The position numbers and the translations under genes were made by a program. The notes below the pieces were generated by a model. The model did not search any database. It saw only the letters and a program-made list of their open reading frames with translations, and was not told where the DNA came from. From Duganella sp. BJB480 (GTDB taxonomy: Bacteria > Pseudomonadota > Gammaproteobacteria > Burkholderiales > Burkholderiaceae_D), in assembly GCA_003416985.1 (NCBI GenBank), contig QVIN01000005.1, positions 434,001 through 498,000 on the forward strand: a stretch of 64,000 bases of DNA. The letters are read 5' to 3'. Shown piece after piece: positions 8,517 to 18,500 of the stretch. Position 1 is the first letter of the stretch. Each line of letters starts with the position of its first letter.

Positions 8517-8768
8517 TTATTTCAGACCTTCGATCAGGTCGATGTATTGCTGCTTGGCGTCGTCCAGCGAGGTGCCTTTCAGGGCGGCCCAGGCGTCGAA
8601 CTTGGCGCGGCCGACGAAGTCGGTCATGCCGGGACGCTCGCCGGTGGCGTCGCCCGCCGAACCCTGCTTGAACAGCGCGTAGATCTTCAGCAGCGTCATG
8701 TTGTCCGGGCGCTCGGGCAGGTTCTTGGAATCCAGCTGGGCTTGCGCGAATTGCTCTTCTAAACTCAT
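8517..8768 (-). CDS. Acyl-CoA-binding protein
   Basis: The 83-residue protein is a full-length ACBP-family member, a four-helix soluble protein that binds and buffers long-chain acyl-CoA. Diagnostic segments are LKIYALFKQGSAGDATGERPGM and DFVGRAKFDAWAALKGTS, which contain the Tyr, Lys and Trp residues used for ligand binding in the family. The start at 8768 has a strong GAGGAG ribosome-binding site; the upstream in-frame MAAAAGMM extension is not conserved-looking. Proximity to phaZ and the PHA-system gene suggests a role in fatty acid or PHA precursor handling. Confidence 0.94.
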   Translation of the reverse strand: MSLEEQFAQAQLDSKNLPERPDNMTLLKIYALFKQGSAGDATGERPGMTDFVGRAKFDAWAALKGTSLDDAKQQYIDLIEGLK

Positions 8769-8842
8769 CACTTCTCCTCGGTAGGGTGGGGTACGCGCCA
8801 TCATACCCGCAGCCGCCGCCAAAACCGCTAGAGGGTCTCCTC

Positions 8843-8894
8843 AAAAACAGAACGGCGGACAAGCCGGTCCGAAGACCTGGCTTGTACCGCCGTT
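8843..8894 (-). terminator. Hairpin terminator of the HU gene
   Basis: On the minus strand a 15-bp stem with one bulge (AACGGCGG...CCGCCGTT) is followed by CTGTTTTTG, about 60 bases after the HU stop. A second GC-rich hairpin at 8916-8942 lies between the stop and this terminator. Confidence 0.7.
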
Positions 8895-8951
8895 TCCGGT
8901 GCCCTCGCGGGCACTGGCACCGCGGCGCGAACGCCGCGTGCCGGCCTGCGC

Positions 8952-9239
8952 TTACTTCTTCTTCGTCGGGTTGACTGCCGACTTCAGGGTCGCGCCAGCC
9001 GAGAATTTTGGGGTTTTCGACGCGGCGATCTTGATCGCTTCGCCGGTTGCAGGATTGCGGCCTTTGCGGGCTGCGCGCTTCGCTACGGAGAAGGTGCCGA
9101 AGCCGGTGATGCCTACCGTGTCGCCTTTTTTCAGACGCTCGGTGATGATGGCGATCAGAGTATTCACTGCACCGTTGGCGGCAGCAGCGGACACTTCAGT
9201 GCGTTTCGCAAATTCTGCAATCAATTCGCCTTTTTTCAT
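8952..9239 (-). CDS. hup: HU family DNA-binding protein
   Basis: The 95-residue protein is a small basic nucleoid protein. It has the HU/IHF fold sequence: MKKGELIAEFAKRT, the dimer core AVNTLIAIITERLKKGDTVGITGFGTF, and the DNA-contacting arm ARKGRNPATGEAIKIAASKTPKF, ending in a Lys-rich tail. HU bends and compacts DNA without strong sequence preference. The start at 9239 has an ideal AAGGAGGT ribosome-binding site seven bases away. The leader is AT-rich. Symbol hup is used generically since alpha and beta types cannot be separated here. Confidence 0.96.
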   Translation of the reverse strand: MKKGELIAEFAKRTEVSAAAANGAVNTLIAIITERLKKGDTVGITGFGTFSVAKRAARKGRNPATGEAIKIAASKTPKFSAGATLKSAVNPTKKK

Positions 9240-9443
9240 TACTACCTCCTTGGTTATTAGAGCGCGCAGATTAGCATAAATATTGTCAAATGTAATGGTT
9301 TCTGTACGAAGTAACCCTTGCAGTAGCTGCCGTGCCACGCTGCAGTGCAATAAAACCCCCGTGTTTACTGGCTCTACGCGATGCGCGCGCCGCCGCATCG
9401 CGCTGCAAAAAGGTTTATGATGGGGCGATCCAGGACGGGAATC

Positions 9444-10202
9444 ATGACCTTTTCAGACGAGACACTGATTGCTTATGCCGACGGCGATCTGGACGACGCC
9501 ACCCGCCGCGCCGTCGAATCCGCCATGCGCCGCGACGGCAGCATCGGCCGCCGCGTGGCGCGCCTGCGCGCCGCGCGCGACGAGCGCTACGCGGACCAGG
9601 CGCCGCATCCGCGCCACGCCAACGTGGTGCAGCTGGCCGCCGTGCGCGCGCAACGCGCGGCGCAGCAGCTGGCCGCGCGCAAGGCCGCCAAGCGCCAGTG
9701 GGGCTGGCTGGAGTGGGGCGCGCTGGGGCTGGTCATGGTGCTGGGGTTGGCTGCAGGCCGGTTCGGATTGGCGCGCTGGCAGCCGGGCTGGTTCGGCGAA
9801 CCGGCCGCCGCGCCCACCACCGTGTTCAGCCGCAACGGCATGCTGATCGCGCAGGGCCGGCTGGACCGCGCCTTGACCCAGCAGATGGGCGGCGCCGCGC
9901 CGTCCGAGGGCGATGTGCGGGTCGGGCTGAGTTTTCTGTCGAACGAGGGCGGCTACTGCCGCAGCTTCACGCTGGTGGGACTGAATCAGGATCTGGTGGG
10001 GATCGCCTGCCGTGGCAGCGATGAGTGGCGGATACCGGTGCTGGTGCAGAACGCGCGGCCGCTGCCGGCGCCAGCCAGCTACCGGATGGCCGGTAGCGAG
10101 ATGCCGACGGCGCTGCTGGAGGCGATCGACCAGCGCATCGTCGGCGGCATGCTCGACACGCGAGCGGAGTTGGAGGCTTTACGCCGCAACTGGCAGCGTT
10201 AG
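9444..10202 (+). CDS. Anti-sigma-factor-like membrane protein
   Basis: The 252-residue protein starts MTFSDETLIAYADGDLDD, the pattern of cytoplasmic N-terminal anti-sigma domains in proteobacterial transmembrane anti-sigma factors. A single hydrophobic segment (about residues 92-112, WGALGLVMVLGLAAGRFGLA) follows, then a periplasmic domain with two cysteines (YCRS and IACR). No zinc-binding His-x3-Cys-x2-Cys motif is present. No sigma-70 family gene lies adjacent, so the partner is either elsewhere or absent. ATG 9444 was chosen over the frame start at 9381 because of the motif at the N-terminus and a GGACGG motif upstream. Function is inferred. Confidence 0.6.
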   Translation: MTFSDETLIAYADGDLDDATRRAVESAMRRDGSIGRRVARLRAARDERYADQAPHPRHANVVQLAAVRAQRAAQQLAARKAAKRQWGWLEWGALGLVMVLGLAAGRFGLARWQPGWFGEPAAAPTTVFSRNGMLIAQGRLDRALTQQMGGAAPSEGDVRVGLSFLSNEGGYCRSFTLVGLNQDLVGIACRGSDEWRIPVLVQNARPLPAPASYRMAGSEMPTALLEAIDQRIVGGMLDTRAELEALRRNWQR

Positions 10203-10212
10203 CGTAGCGTTA

Positions 10213-10569
10213 TTAAACGCCCAGCAGTTCCACATCAAAAATCAGCGTGGCGTTCGGCGGGATCACGCCGCCGGCGCCGCGCGAGCCGTAGCCCAGGTCG
10301 GCCGGGATGATCAGCTGGCGCACGCCGCCGATCTTCATGCCTTGCACGCCTTCGTCCCAGCCGCGGATGACCATGCCGGCGCCCAGCGCGAATTCGAATG
10401 GATCGTTGCGGTCCTTGCTGGAGTCGAACTTCGGACCCTTGGTGCCGTCGTCGTTGCGCAGCCAGCCGGTGTAGTGCACGGTGACGTTCTGGCCGGCTTT
10501 GGCGACGTCGCCTTCGCCCACGGTCAGTTCGATGTATTGCAGGCCGGAGTCGGTGGTGATGGTGGACAT
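10213..10569 (-). CDS. FKBP-type peptidyl-prolyl cis-trans isomerase
   Basis: The 118-residue protein is a single FKBP domain that isomerises X-Pro bonds. Family features are [44 protein letters not shown] and [25 protein letters not shown]. There is no signal peptide, so it is cytoplasmic. It is convergent with the anti-sigma-like gene with only ten bases between the stops and divergent from the YVTN propeller gene. Confidence 0.96.
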   Translation of the reverse strand: MSTITTDSGLQYIELTVGEGDVAKAGQNVTVHYTGWLRNDDGTKGPKFDSSKDRNDPFEFALGAGMVIRGWDEGVQGMKIGGVRQLIIPADLGYGSRGAGGVIPPNATLIFDVELLGV

Positions 10570-10709
10570 GATTTTCCTTCTATGTGGACGTTAATGACAA
10601 TCGCGAATTGTAGCAGGGCGTCCGCAGCAAGGAATAATTGCGGCATTTGTCTCGTCCCGGCGCAGTTTGCACGTAAAATAAACGTTTTGGTCTTTCAAGC
10701 GATTTTTAC

Positions 10710-11681
10710 ATGTTCCGTAGTTTCCGCCGTATCGTGCTTTCCTGTGTCTGCGCCGCCTCTGCCCTCGGCAGCGCGCAGGCGAACGTGGTGGTTGTGCTCA
10801 ACTCGCGCGACGCCACCGTGCAGCTGCTGGACCAGGAAACCTACAAAGACCTGTCCACCTTCCCGGTCGGCAAGGAACCCCATCACCTGATGGCGACCCC
10901 GGACAACAAGTCCCTGATCGTCGCCAGCTCGGTGGGCAATGAACTGATCTTCCTCGATCCGAAGAGCGGGCAGATCCAGCGCACCATCAAGGACATCCTC
11001 GACCCGTACCAGATCGGCTTCTCGCCGGACCAGAAGTGGTTCGTGTCGAACTCGCTGCGCCTGGACCGCGTCGACCTGTACAAGTACGACGGCGCCAACC
11101 TGACGCTGGCCAAGCGCATCCCGCTGGCCAAGCTGCCCAGCCACATGGCCTTCAACGCCGCCAGCAACATGGTGTTCATCACCCAGCAGGGCAGCGACCA
11201 GGTCAGCGCCATCGACCTGACCACGCAGACGCTGAAGTGGACCATGTCGGTCGGTAAGCTGCCGGCCGGTATCGCCATGACGCCGGACGACAAGTATCTG
11301 CTGGTCGGCATCATGGGCAGCGACTACGTCGAGGTGATCGACTGGAAAACCCAGAAGACCGTCAAGCGCATCAAGACCGGACAGGGCGCGCACAACTTCC
11401 GCTCGGCCGGCGATGGCCGCAATGTGTACGTGTCGAACCGGGTGTCGAACTCGATCAACATCATCGACCAGAAGACGCTGGAAAACGTCGGCCAGATCAA
11501 TGTGCCCGGCGGCCCGGACTGCATGGAAGTGACCGCCGACGGCAAGACCATGTGGGTCACGCTGCGCTGGATCAAGAAAGTGGCCGTGATCGACCTGGCC
11601 ACCCGCAAGGTCACCAAGCTGATACCGGTGGGACGCTCGCCGCACGGCGTGTTCTTCTTCAACTCCGCCCAGCGCATGTAA
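10710..11681 (+). CDS. YncE-like YVTN beta-propeller protein, exported
   Basis: The 323-residue protein begins with a signal peptide (FRSFRRIVLSCVCAASALGSAQA) and then consists of repeated propeller blades with motifs such as VVVLNSRDATVQLLD, VASSVGNELIFLD, FITQQGSDQVSAID, LLVGIMGSDYVEVID and VYVSNRVSNSINIID. This is the YncE/YVTN family, seven-bladed periplasmic proteins of uncertain role. The stop codon overlaps the ATG of the next gene (TAATG), making it the first gene of a five-gene operon with polysaccharide deacetylase, a fatty acid hydroxylase, an EI24 protein and a MoCF-domain protein. Confidence 0.88.
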   Translation: MFRSFRRIVLSCVCAASALGSAQANVVVVLNSRDATVQLLDQETYKDLSTFPVGKEPHHLMATPDNKSLIVASSVGNELIFLDPKSGQIQRTIKDILDPYQIGFSPDQKWFVSNSLRLDRVDLYKYDGANLTLAKRIPLAKLPSHMAFNAASNMVFITQQGSDQVSAIDLTTQTLKWTMSVGKLPAGIAMTPDDKYLLVGIMGSDYVEVIDWKTQKTVKRIKTGQGAHNFRSAGDGRNVYVSNRVSNSINIIDQKTLENVGQINVPGGPDCMEVTADGKTMWVTLRWIKKVAVIDLATRKVTKLIPVGRSPHGVFFFNSAQRM

Positions 11682-12760
11682 TGAAGGCCGCCGCCGCCCT
11701 GACCATGCTGGCGCTGGTGGCCGCGCCGGCGTCGCAGGCCGCCGACAACGCCAAGACGGCCAGCGCGGCCAACAGCGACGCGCGCGACCTCAACGACGCC
11801 GCCCGCGCCGCCAACGCCCACGCTCGCAGCCTCAACGGCCCGGCGCGGCGCGCGGCCGAGGCCAAGGCCGCCGGCATCGCCGCCGCGATGGGCGCGGCAG
11901 CAACGGAGCCTGCAACAGCGGTAACCCAGGCAGCATCCGCGATGCACGCGGCGCAGGCCACCGCGGCGGCGCCCGCGGCTGTGACGGCCGCACCGGCCGC
12001 CGGCGCCAAGCCGCAGGCGGCGCTGCTGCGCCACAGCGCCTGCAAAGGCACCATCTACCTGACCTTCGACACCGGCAGCCAGTCGCAGGCCGAATTGATC
12101 GCCGACACGCTCAAGCGCCATCAGATCAAGGCCACCTTCTTCCTGGCCAACGAGAAAACCATCAACGGCGACTACTCGCTGGACCCGGCCTGGTCGGCCT
12201 ACTGGAAGGCCCGCGTGGCCGAGGGCCATGCGATCGGCTCCCACACCTTCGACCACGACGTGCTGGTCAAGGACGGCGCCGATGGCACCCTGCAGGTCAA
12301 GCCCGGCTTCGGCGCGCACGCCGGCAAGGTGCAAACGTTGACGCCGGCGCAGTATTGCGAGGAAATCAAACGCGTCGACCAGCGCTTCGTCGAACTGACC
12401 GGCAAGCACCTGGACCCGATCTGGCGCGCGCCGGCCGGCCGCACCTCGCCGCGCTCGCTGGCGGCGGCGCAGGCCTGCGGCTACGCCCACGTGGGCTGGG
12501 CGCCGGCCGGCTTCTCCGGCGACGAGCTCTCCAGCACGGCCTACCCGAATGCGGTATTGTTGCAGAAGTCCCTGCGCGATCTGCGGGATGGCGACATCTT
12601 CGTCGCCCACATGGGCATCTGGTCGCGCAAGGATGCGTGGGCGCCGGCCAACCTGGAGCCGCTGATCAGCGGCCTGGAGCAAAAAGGTTATTGCTTCGCC
12701 ACGCTGCGCGAGCATCCCGACTATCTTTCACAGTTCAAGCCGAGTTCGAAACACCCATGA
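11681..12760 (+). CDS. Polysaccharide deacetylase (NodB/CE4 family), exported
   Basis: The 359-residue protein has a signal peptide (MKAAAALTMLALVAAPASQA), an Ala-rich low-complexity linker to about residue 115 and then a NodB homology domain. Catalytic motifs are visible: IYLTFDTGSQ (motif 1, catalytic Asp near residue 130), GSHTFDHD (motif 2, metal-binding His pair) and RAPAGR (motif 3). CE4 enzymes remove N- or O-acetyl groups from chitin-like, peptidoglycan or exopolysaccharide chains. The motif reads TFDTG rather than TFDDG, a variant seen in the family. The start overlaps the upstream stop and the end overlaps the next gene as ATGA. Confidence 0.9.
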   Translation: MKAAAALTMLALVAAPASQAADNAKTASAANSDARDLNDAARAANAHARSLNGPARRAAEAKAAGIAAAMGAAATEPATAVTQAASAMHAAQATAAAPAAVTAAPAAGAKPQAALLRHSACKGTIYLTFDTGSQSQAELIADTLKRHQIKATFFLANEKTINGDYSLDPAWSAYWKARVAEGHAIGSHTFDHDVLVKDGADGTLQVKPGFGAHAGKVQTLTPAQYCEEIKRVDQRFVELTGKHLDPIWRAPAGRTSPRSLAAAQACGYAHVGWAPAGFSGDELSSTAYPNAVLLQKSLRDLRDGDIFVAHMGIWSRKDAWAPANLEPLISGLEQKGYCFATLREHPDYLSQFKPSSKHP

Positions 12761-13752
12761 TGCAATTATTTTCCGACTGGCTGGGCGCCGCCCAAGGCTG
12801 GTTGTTCGAGACGGTGATCCAGCCGCTGGTGTTCCAGCTCGGCTTCGGCGAGTTCGTCGAAGAAGCGTTCGAAGGCACCGAATGGCTGCTGATCGGCGTG
12901 CTGGAGCTGATCCTGCTGTTCCTGGTGCTGCGCCCGCTGGAGGCGATGATCCCGGTCCACAAGATCACCGACCCGCGCGCGCGCTGGAACGACTTCCTCT
13001 ACACCGTGCTGCACCGCGTCGGCCTGTTCTCGGTGCTGATCTTCTTCACGCTCGATCCGCTGATGGACAGCCTGGCCGCCATGCTGCGCTTCGAGAGCTT
13101 CCATCCGTTCAACCTGGAATCGCTGTGGCCGGGCATCGGCCCGCTGGGCGCCTTCCTGGTGTACTTCGTCGTGCTGGATTTCTTCGACTACTGGTACCAC
13201 CGCGCCTCGCACCAGTTCAACTGGTGGTGGGGCCTGCACGGCCTGCACCACAGCCAGCAGAACATGAACCTGTGGAGCGACAACCGCAACCACCTGCTCG
13301 ACGACCTGCTGCGCGACGTCTACATGGGCGTGATCGCGCTGTGCATCGGCGTCGAGCCGTCGCAGTACGTGATGCTGGTGTCGGTCTCGCGCATCCTGCA
13401 GAGCCTGCAGCATGCCAACGTGCGTATCCACTTCGGCCGCGTCGGCGAGTGGCTGCTGGTGTCGCCGCGCTACCACCGCATGCACCACGCGATCGGCGTC
13501 GGCCACGAATCGCACGGCAAGGGCACGCTGGGCGGCTGCAATTTCGCCGTGCTGCTGCCGATATGGGACATCATCTTCCGCACCGCCAATTTCACGCCGG
13601 CCTTTGTCGCCACCGGCATCCGCGACCAGCTGCCGCAGACCGACGCCCAGGGCGTGGTCACGCCGGGACGCGAGTACGGCAAGGGCTTCTGGTCGCAGCA
13701 ATGGCTGGGCCTGAAGCGCATGGTTGAATACGCACGCAAGGATGTCGTCTGA
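12757..13752 (+). CDS. Sterol desaturase/fatty acid hydroxylase family membrane protein
   Basis: The 331-residue protein has several hydrophobic helices and the di-iron histidine clusters of the fatty acid hydroxylase superfamily: YHRASH (HX3H), HGLHHSQ (HX2HH) and a later HRMHH. These enzymes use a non-haem di-iron site to hydroxylate or desaturate lipid chains in the inner membrane. The substrate is unknown. The ATG overlaps the deacetylase stop, and its own stop overlaps the EI24 gene start, so translation is coupled along the operon. Confidence 0.9.
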   Translation: MMQLFSDWLGAAQGWLFETVIQPLVFQLGFGEFVEEAFEGTEWLLIGVLELILLFLVLRPLEAMIPVHKITDPRARWNDFLYTVLHRVGLFSVLIFFTLDPLMDSLAAMLRFESFHPFNLESLWPGIGPLGAFLVYFVVLDFFDYWYHRASHQFNWWWGLHGLHHSQQNMNLWSDNRNHLLDDLLRDVYMGVIALCIGVEPSQYVMLVSVSRILQSLQHANVRIHFGRVGEWLLVSPRYHRMHHAIGVGHESHGKGTLGGCNFAVLLPIWDIIFRTANFTPAFVATGIRDQLPQTDAQGVVTPGREYGKGFWSQQWLGLKRMVEYARKDVV

Positions 13753-14567
13753 TGACCAATGTGATCCGTTCCTGGGGCCGCGCCTTCCTGTCGCAATGGC
13801 ACGGCAAGATGCTGGCCATGAGCCTGGCGCCCTTCCTGTTGGCGGTCGGCGTGTGGGCCGTGGCCTTGTACTTCTGGCTGCAGCCGCTGATCGATTATGT
13901 GCACGCGCAGTTCGCCGAGCACAACCTGTTCGCGCCGGCCGGCAACCTGCTCACCTCGCTGGGCCTGGCCTTCCTGAAGACCGTGATGCCGCCGCTGATC
14001 GCCATGCTGCTGTTCCTGCCGCTGATGATCCTGACCGCGCTGATCTTCATCGGCGTGATCGCCATGCCGCTGATCGGCCGCCACGTCGGCCTGCGCCACT
14101 ATCCGCAGCTGGAGCAGCGCAAGGGCGGCAGCCTGGTCGGCAGCGCCGTCACCGCGCTGGGCGGCATGGCGATCTTCATCGGCCTGTGGATCGTCACGCT
14201 GCCGCTGTACTTCTTCCCGCCGCTGGCGATGGTGGTGCAGGCGCTGCTGTGGGGCTGGCTGACCTGCCGCGTGATGGTCTACGATGCGCTGGCCGACTAC
14301 GCCTCGGCCGACGAACGCCGCCATATCCTGGCCGCGCACCGCTGGCGCCTGCTGGCGATCGGCGTGATCTCCGGCCTGGCCGGCGCCTTGCCTGGCGCGA
14401 TCTGGCTGGGCGGCACGGTGCTGTCGGTGGCGTTCTTCCCCTTCCTGGCGGCGGCGTCGATCTGGCTGTATGTGCTGGTGTTTATTTTCACCGGCTTGTG
14501 GTTTGCGTATTATTGTCTCGATGCGCTGGCGCGCTTGCGCGCCGAGGCGCTGGTGTCCACCCCTTAA
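13752..14567 (+). CDS. EI24 domain-containing membrane protein
   Basis: The 271-residue integral membrane protein contains at least five long hydrophobic stretches (for example LAPFLLAVGVWAVALYFWLQ, MPPLIAMLLFLPLMILTALIF, GGMAIFIGLWIVTLPLYFFPP). It belongs to the EI24/CysZ-like family as judged by the YDALADYA and IWLYVLVFIFTGLWFAYYC segments. CysZ imports sulfate, but many EI24 members are uncharacterised, so no substrate is assigned. It overlaps the hydroxylase gene by one base and is 15 bases upstream of the MoCF gene. Confidence 0.8.
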   Translation: MTNVIRSWGRAFLSQWHGKMLAMSLAPFLLAVGVWAVALYFWLQPLIDYVHAQFAEHNLFAPAGNLLTSLGLAFLKTVMPPLIAMLLFLPLMILTALIFIGVIAMPLIGRHVGLRHYPQLEQRKGGSLVGSAVTALGGMAIFIGLWIVTLPLYFFPPLAMVVQALLWGWLTCRVMVYDALADYASADERRHILAAHRWRLLAIGVISGLAGALPGAIWLGGTVLSVAFFPFLAAASIWLYVLVFIFTGLWFAYYCLDALARLRAEALVSTP

Positions 14568-14582
14568 AGAAAGCAGGCAAGC

Positions 14583-15368
14583 ATGGCGATCGGTCTCATC
14601 ATCATCGGCGACGAAATCCTGTCCGGCAGGCGCGTCGACCAGCATTTCCCCAAGGTCGTGCAGATGCTGGCGGCGCGCGGCCTGCAGCTGAACTGGGCCG
14701 AGATCCTGGCCGACGATCCCGAGCGCATCACCGCCACGCTCAAGCGCACCTTCGCCAGCGACGACATCGTGTTCTGCTGCGGCGGCATCGGCGCCACGCC
14801 GGACGACCACACGCGCCTGGCCGCGGCCAACGCGCTGGGCCTGCCGCTGGTGATGCACGAGCAGGGCAAGATCAACATCCAGCAGCGCATCCTGCAAATG
14901 GGCAAGGACGCCGGCCAGCAGGTCGACCTGAACTCGGAAGAAAACCTGCACCGCCTGAAGATGGCCGAGTTCGCGCAGGGCGCGGCGCTGATCCCTAATC
15001 CATACAACAACATTGCCGGCTTCGCGCTGCACAAGCATTACTTCGTGCCGGGCTTCCCGGTGATGGCCTGGCCGATGATCGAGTGGGTGCTGGACAACCA
15101 CTACGCCGACCTGTTCAACCGCGAGCCGCGCCTGGAGCAGTCGGTGCTGGTGTACGAGGCGGCCGAATCGGCGCTGACGCCGCTGATGGTGGCGATCGAG
15201 GCGCAGTTCCCGCGCGTGAAGGTGTTCAGCCTGCCGAGCGTGGGCGACGCCAACACGCGCCGGCATATCGAGCTGGGCGTCAAAGGCGAAGCGGCCCAGA
15301 CGGCCACAGCGTTTCTGCATTTGTGCGCGGAGCTGAAGAAGCTTAATGTAGAGTTCAGCAACACTTAG
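14583..15368 (+). CDS. Molybdopterin-binding (MoCF) domain protein, CinA N-terminal-like
   Basis: The 261-residue protein begins MAIGLIIIGDEILSGRRVDQ and contains CCGGIGATPDDHTRLAAA, the hallmark GGxGxTxDD motif of the MoCF/CinA N-terminal domain. It lacks the C-terminal PncC nicotinamide-nucleotide amidase domain of full CinA, so it is a stand-alone domain protein related to competence/damage-inducible protein A. Related proteins act on NAD-derived pyrophosphates or molybdopterin; the exact reaction here is not known. It is the last gene of the five-gene operon and is followed by a strong terminator. Confidence 0.85.
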   Translation: MAIGLIIIGDEILSGRRVDQHFPKVVQMLAARGLQLNWAEILADDPERITATLKRTFASDDIVFCCGGIGATPDDHTRLAAANALGLPLVMHEQGKINIQQRILQMGKDAGQQVDLNSEENLHRLKMAEFAQGAALIPNPYNNIAGFALHKHYFVPGFPVMAWPMIEWVLDNHYADLFNREPRLEQSVLVYEAAESALTPLMVAIEAQFPRVKVFSLPSVGDANTRRHIELGVKGEAAQTATAFLHLCAELKKLNVEFSNT

Positions 15369-15394
15369 TATCACACTGCTATCGGATGGGTCCG

Positions 15395-15434
15395 GACGGC
15401 GCTCTTTCCTCGGAGAGAGCGCCGTTGTTTTTTT
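15395..15434 (+). terminator. Intrinsic terminator of the five-gene operon
   Basis: ACGGCGCTCT pairs with AGAGCGCCGT around a short loop and is followed by TGTTTTTTTT, 27 bases after the MoCF gene stop. Confidence 0.88.
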
Positions 15435-15560
15435 GCGAAAAACAAACGGCGCAGTGAAATTATTCTGCCTCCGCGCCGGTGGATGCGCCGCCGATGTGGT
15501 GCAATGGAAGCTAGCAAGTCCGAGTAAGTTTTACTGAAACAGCTGACCGGTTTGAATCAT

Positions 15561-18500
15561 ATGTTAAGCAATCGTCGTTTCCGCCGGCCCCGTCTTGTTG
15601 TCCGCGCAGTGCGCAAATTGCGCGCAGGCGCCGCAGCGTTTGGCTATCGCCGTCCACGGCACTTGCGTGTCGTGCCAGCCCCCACTCCCGAGCAGACCGA
15701 AGCGCATCTGGCCCAAGCCCAGATGGACGCGCCGCCGCCCACCGCACCGCCGAAGAGCAAGCGCTCGCGCAACGCCTTCCTGCTGGTGCTGCTGGTCGGC
15801 TTGTCGTTCGCGGTGTACTGGGGCATCCAGGAAACCCGCACCTCCAGCATGCAGGCGCGCATCTTCACCGACCTGGTCGGCAAGATGACGTACAAGATGG
15901 AGCCGGGCGCGAGCAAATCGATCCGCTTCCCGAAAGACAGCCCGTACGACGAGCGGCTCGGCTACGCCGGCCTGCCGGACTACCTGGGCAAGCTGCGCGC
16001 GCGCGACTACCAGGTCAGCGCGCAGGCGCGCATCTCGCCCAAGATGGCCGAGCTGGCCGACATGGGCGTGTTCGCCACCTACCGCGAGAAGACCAAGACC
16101 GGCCTGACGATCTACGACTGCCGCGCGCAGCAGCTGTTCGCGGCCAGCTATCCCGAGCGGGTCTACAACAAGTTCGAGCAGGCGCCGTCGGCGCTGGTCA
16201 ACAGCCTGCTGTTCATCGAAAACCGCGAGCTGCTCGACACCAAATATCCGACCCGTAATCCTGCCGTCGAATGGGACCGGCTGGGCAAGGCCGTGATCGA
16301 GAAGAGCGTCAGCTCGGTCGCCGGCGGCCATCGCGCGGCGGGCGGCAGCACGCTGGCCACGCAGATCGAAAAGTACCGCCACTCGCCGGAGGGCCGCACC
16401 GGTTCGATGAAGGACAAGCTGCAGCAGATGGTCTCGGCCAGCCTGCGCTCCTACCAGGACGGGCCGGACACCACCAAGGCGCGGCGCCGCATCGTGATCG
16501 ACTACCTGAACACGGTGCCGCTGTCGGCCAAGCCCGGCTACGGCGAGGTGAACGGCATCGGCGACGGCATGTGGGTATGGTACGGCCGCAGCTTCGCCGA
16601 CTTCAACCGTCTGCTCGGCGGCAAGCTCGACAATCCCGACGCGGAAACCGCGCTGACCTACAAGGAAGCGTTGAGCCTGATGATCGCGCAGCGCCGCCCC
16701 AGCTACTACCTGGGCAACGGCGCTGCCGACCTGGAGGTGCTGGCCAACAGCCACCTGCGCATCCTGGCGCAGGACGGCATCATCACGCCGGCCATGCGCG
16801 ACCTGGCCTTGCAGCAGAAGCTGCATCCGGCCACCGGCAGCGGCGTGGAATCGGCGCCGGCCATGACCTTCGTGTCGCGCAAGGCGTCGAACGCGATCCG
16901 CAACCACCTGGCCAACCTGCTGGGCGACAACCGCATGTACAATCTGGACCGCCTCGACCTGAGCGTGGTCAGCACGCTGGACGCGCAGGCGCAGACCGCC
17001 GTCACGCAGGTGCTGCGCGACCTGCGCGATCCCGAGAAGGCCAAGGCCGCCGGCCTGACCGGCAAGGGCATGCTGGGCAACGGCGATCCGGCCAACGTGG
17101 TGTACAGCTTCACCTTGCTGGAGAAGGGCGAGCAGAACAACCTGCTGCGCCTGCAGACCGACAACTTCGACCAGCCGCTGGACATCAACGAAGGCGCCAA
17201 GCTGGACCTGGGCTCGACCGCCAAGCTGCGCACGCTGGTGACCTACCTCGACATCGTCGACCAGCTGCACAAGAAGTTCGGCGGCATGGACGCGGCCGCG
17301 CTGGGCAAGGTGACGGTCGATCCGCAGGACAAGTTGTCGCAATGGGCGCTGGAGTATTTCAAGGCGCTGCCGCTGGATAAAGGCGGACGCGAGTTGACGC
17401 CGATGCTGAACGCGGCCATGGAGCGCAAGTATTCCGGCAATCCGGGCGAGGGCTTCTTCACCGGCGGCGGCCTGCACCACTTCGGCAACTTCTCGAAGGA
17501 AGACAACGGCAAGATCCTGACCGTGACCGAGGCGCTGCGCCATTCCACCAACCTGGTGTTCGTGCGCCTGATGCGCGACGTGGCCAAGTACTACATGTTC
17601 CAGACGCCGGGTTCGTCGGCGTCGCTGCTGGCCGATTCGGACGACCCGCGCCGCGCGCAATACCTGGCGCGTTTCGCCGACAAGGAAGGCAAGGAATTCC
17701 TGGCGCGCTTCTACCTGAAGTACAAGGGCAAGCCGGAGTCCGAGCTGGACAAGATCCTGCTTGCGAACATCCGCAGCACGCCGGTGCGGCTGGCGGTGAT
17801 CCACCGCACCGTGTATCCGCTGGCCAGCCAGCAGCAGTTCGCCGCCTTCCTGAAGGACAACCTGCCGTCGCAGAACGAAGTGCCGGAAGACCGCGTGGCC
17901 AAGCTGTACGACCAGTACGCGATCGACAAATGGTCGCTGGCCGACCGTGGCTACCTGGCCAGCGTGCACCCGCTGGAGCTGTGGATGGCGGCGTACATGC
18001 GCCTGCATCCTGGCGCGACGCTGTCGCAGATGACGGCCGCCAGCGAGAAGGAGCGGCAGGAGGTCTACCAGTGGCTGTTCAAGACCCACCACAAGCACGC
18101 GCAGGACAAGCGCATCGCCGGCCTGATCGAGGTGGAAGGCTTCATGGAAATCCACAAGCAGTGGAAGAAAATGGGTTATCCGTTCGAATCGCTGGTGCCT
18201 TCGTATGCGACCACGCTGGGCGCGTCGGCCGACCGTCCGGCCGCGCTGGCGGAGCTGATGGGGATCATCGTCAACGGCGGCGTGCGCAAGAGCAGCCAAC
18301 GTATCAGCTCGCTGCATTTCGCCGAAGGCACGCCATACGAGACCATCGTGAGCAAGGCCACTGCCACCACCAACGAACAGGTCATCTCGCCGGAAGTGGC
18401 GCGCGTGGTGGCCGATGCGATACGCGGCGTGGTGTCGGACGGCACCGCCAAGCGGGCGCGCATGGCCTTCGTCGGCTCGGACGGCAAGGTGATACCGGTG

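Noticed and set aside
8916..8942. GC-rich hairpin just after the HU stop as a terminator
   Set aside because: No T tract on either strand; the following hairpin at 8843-8894 has one.
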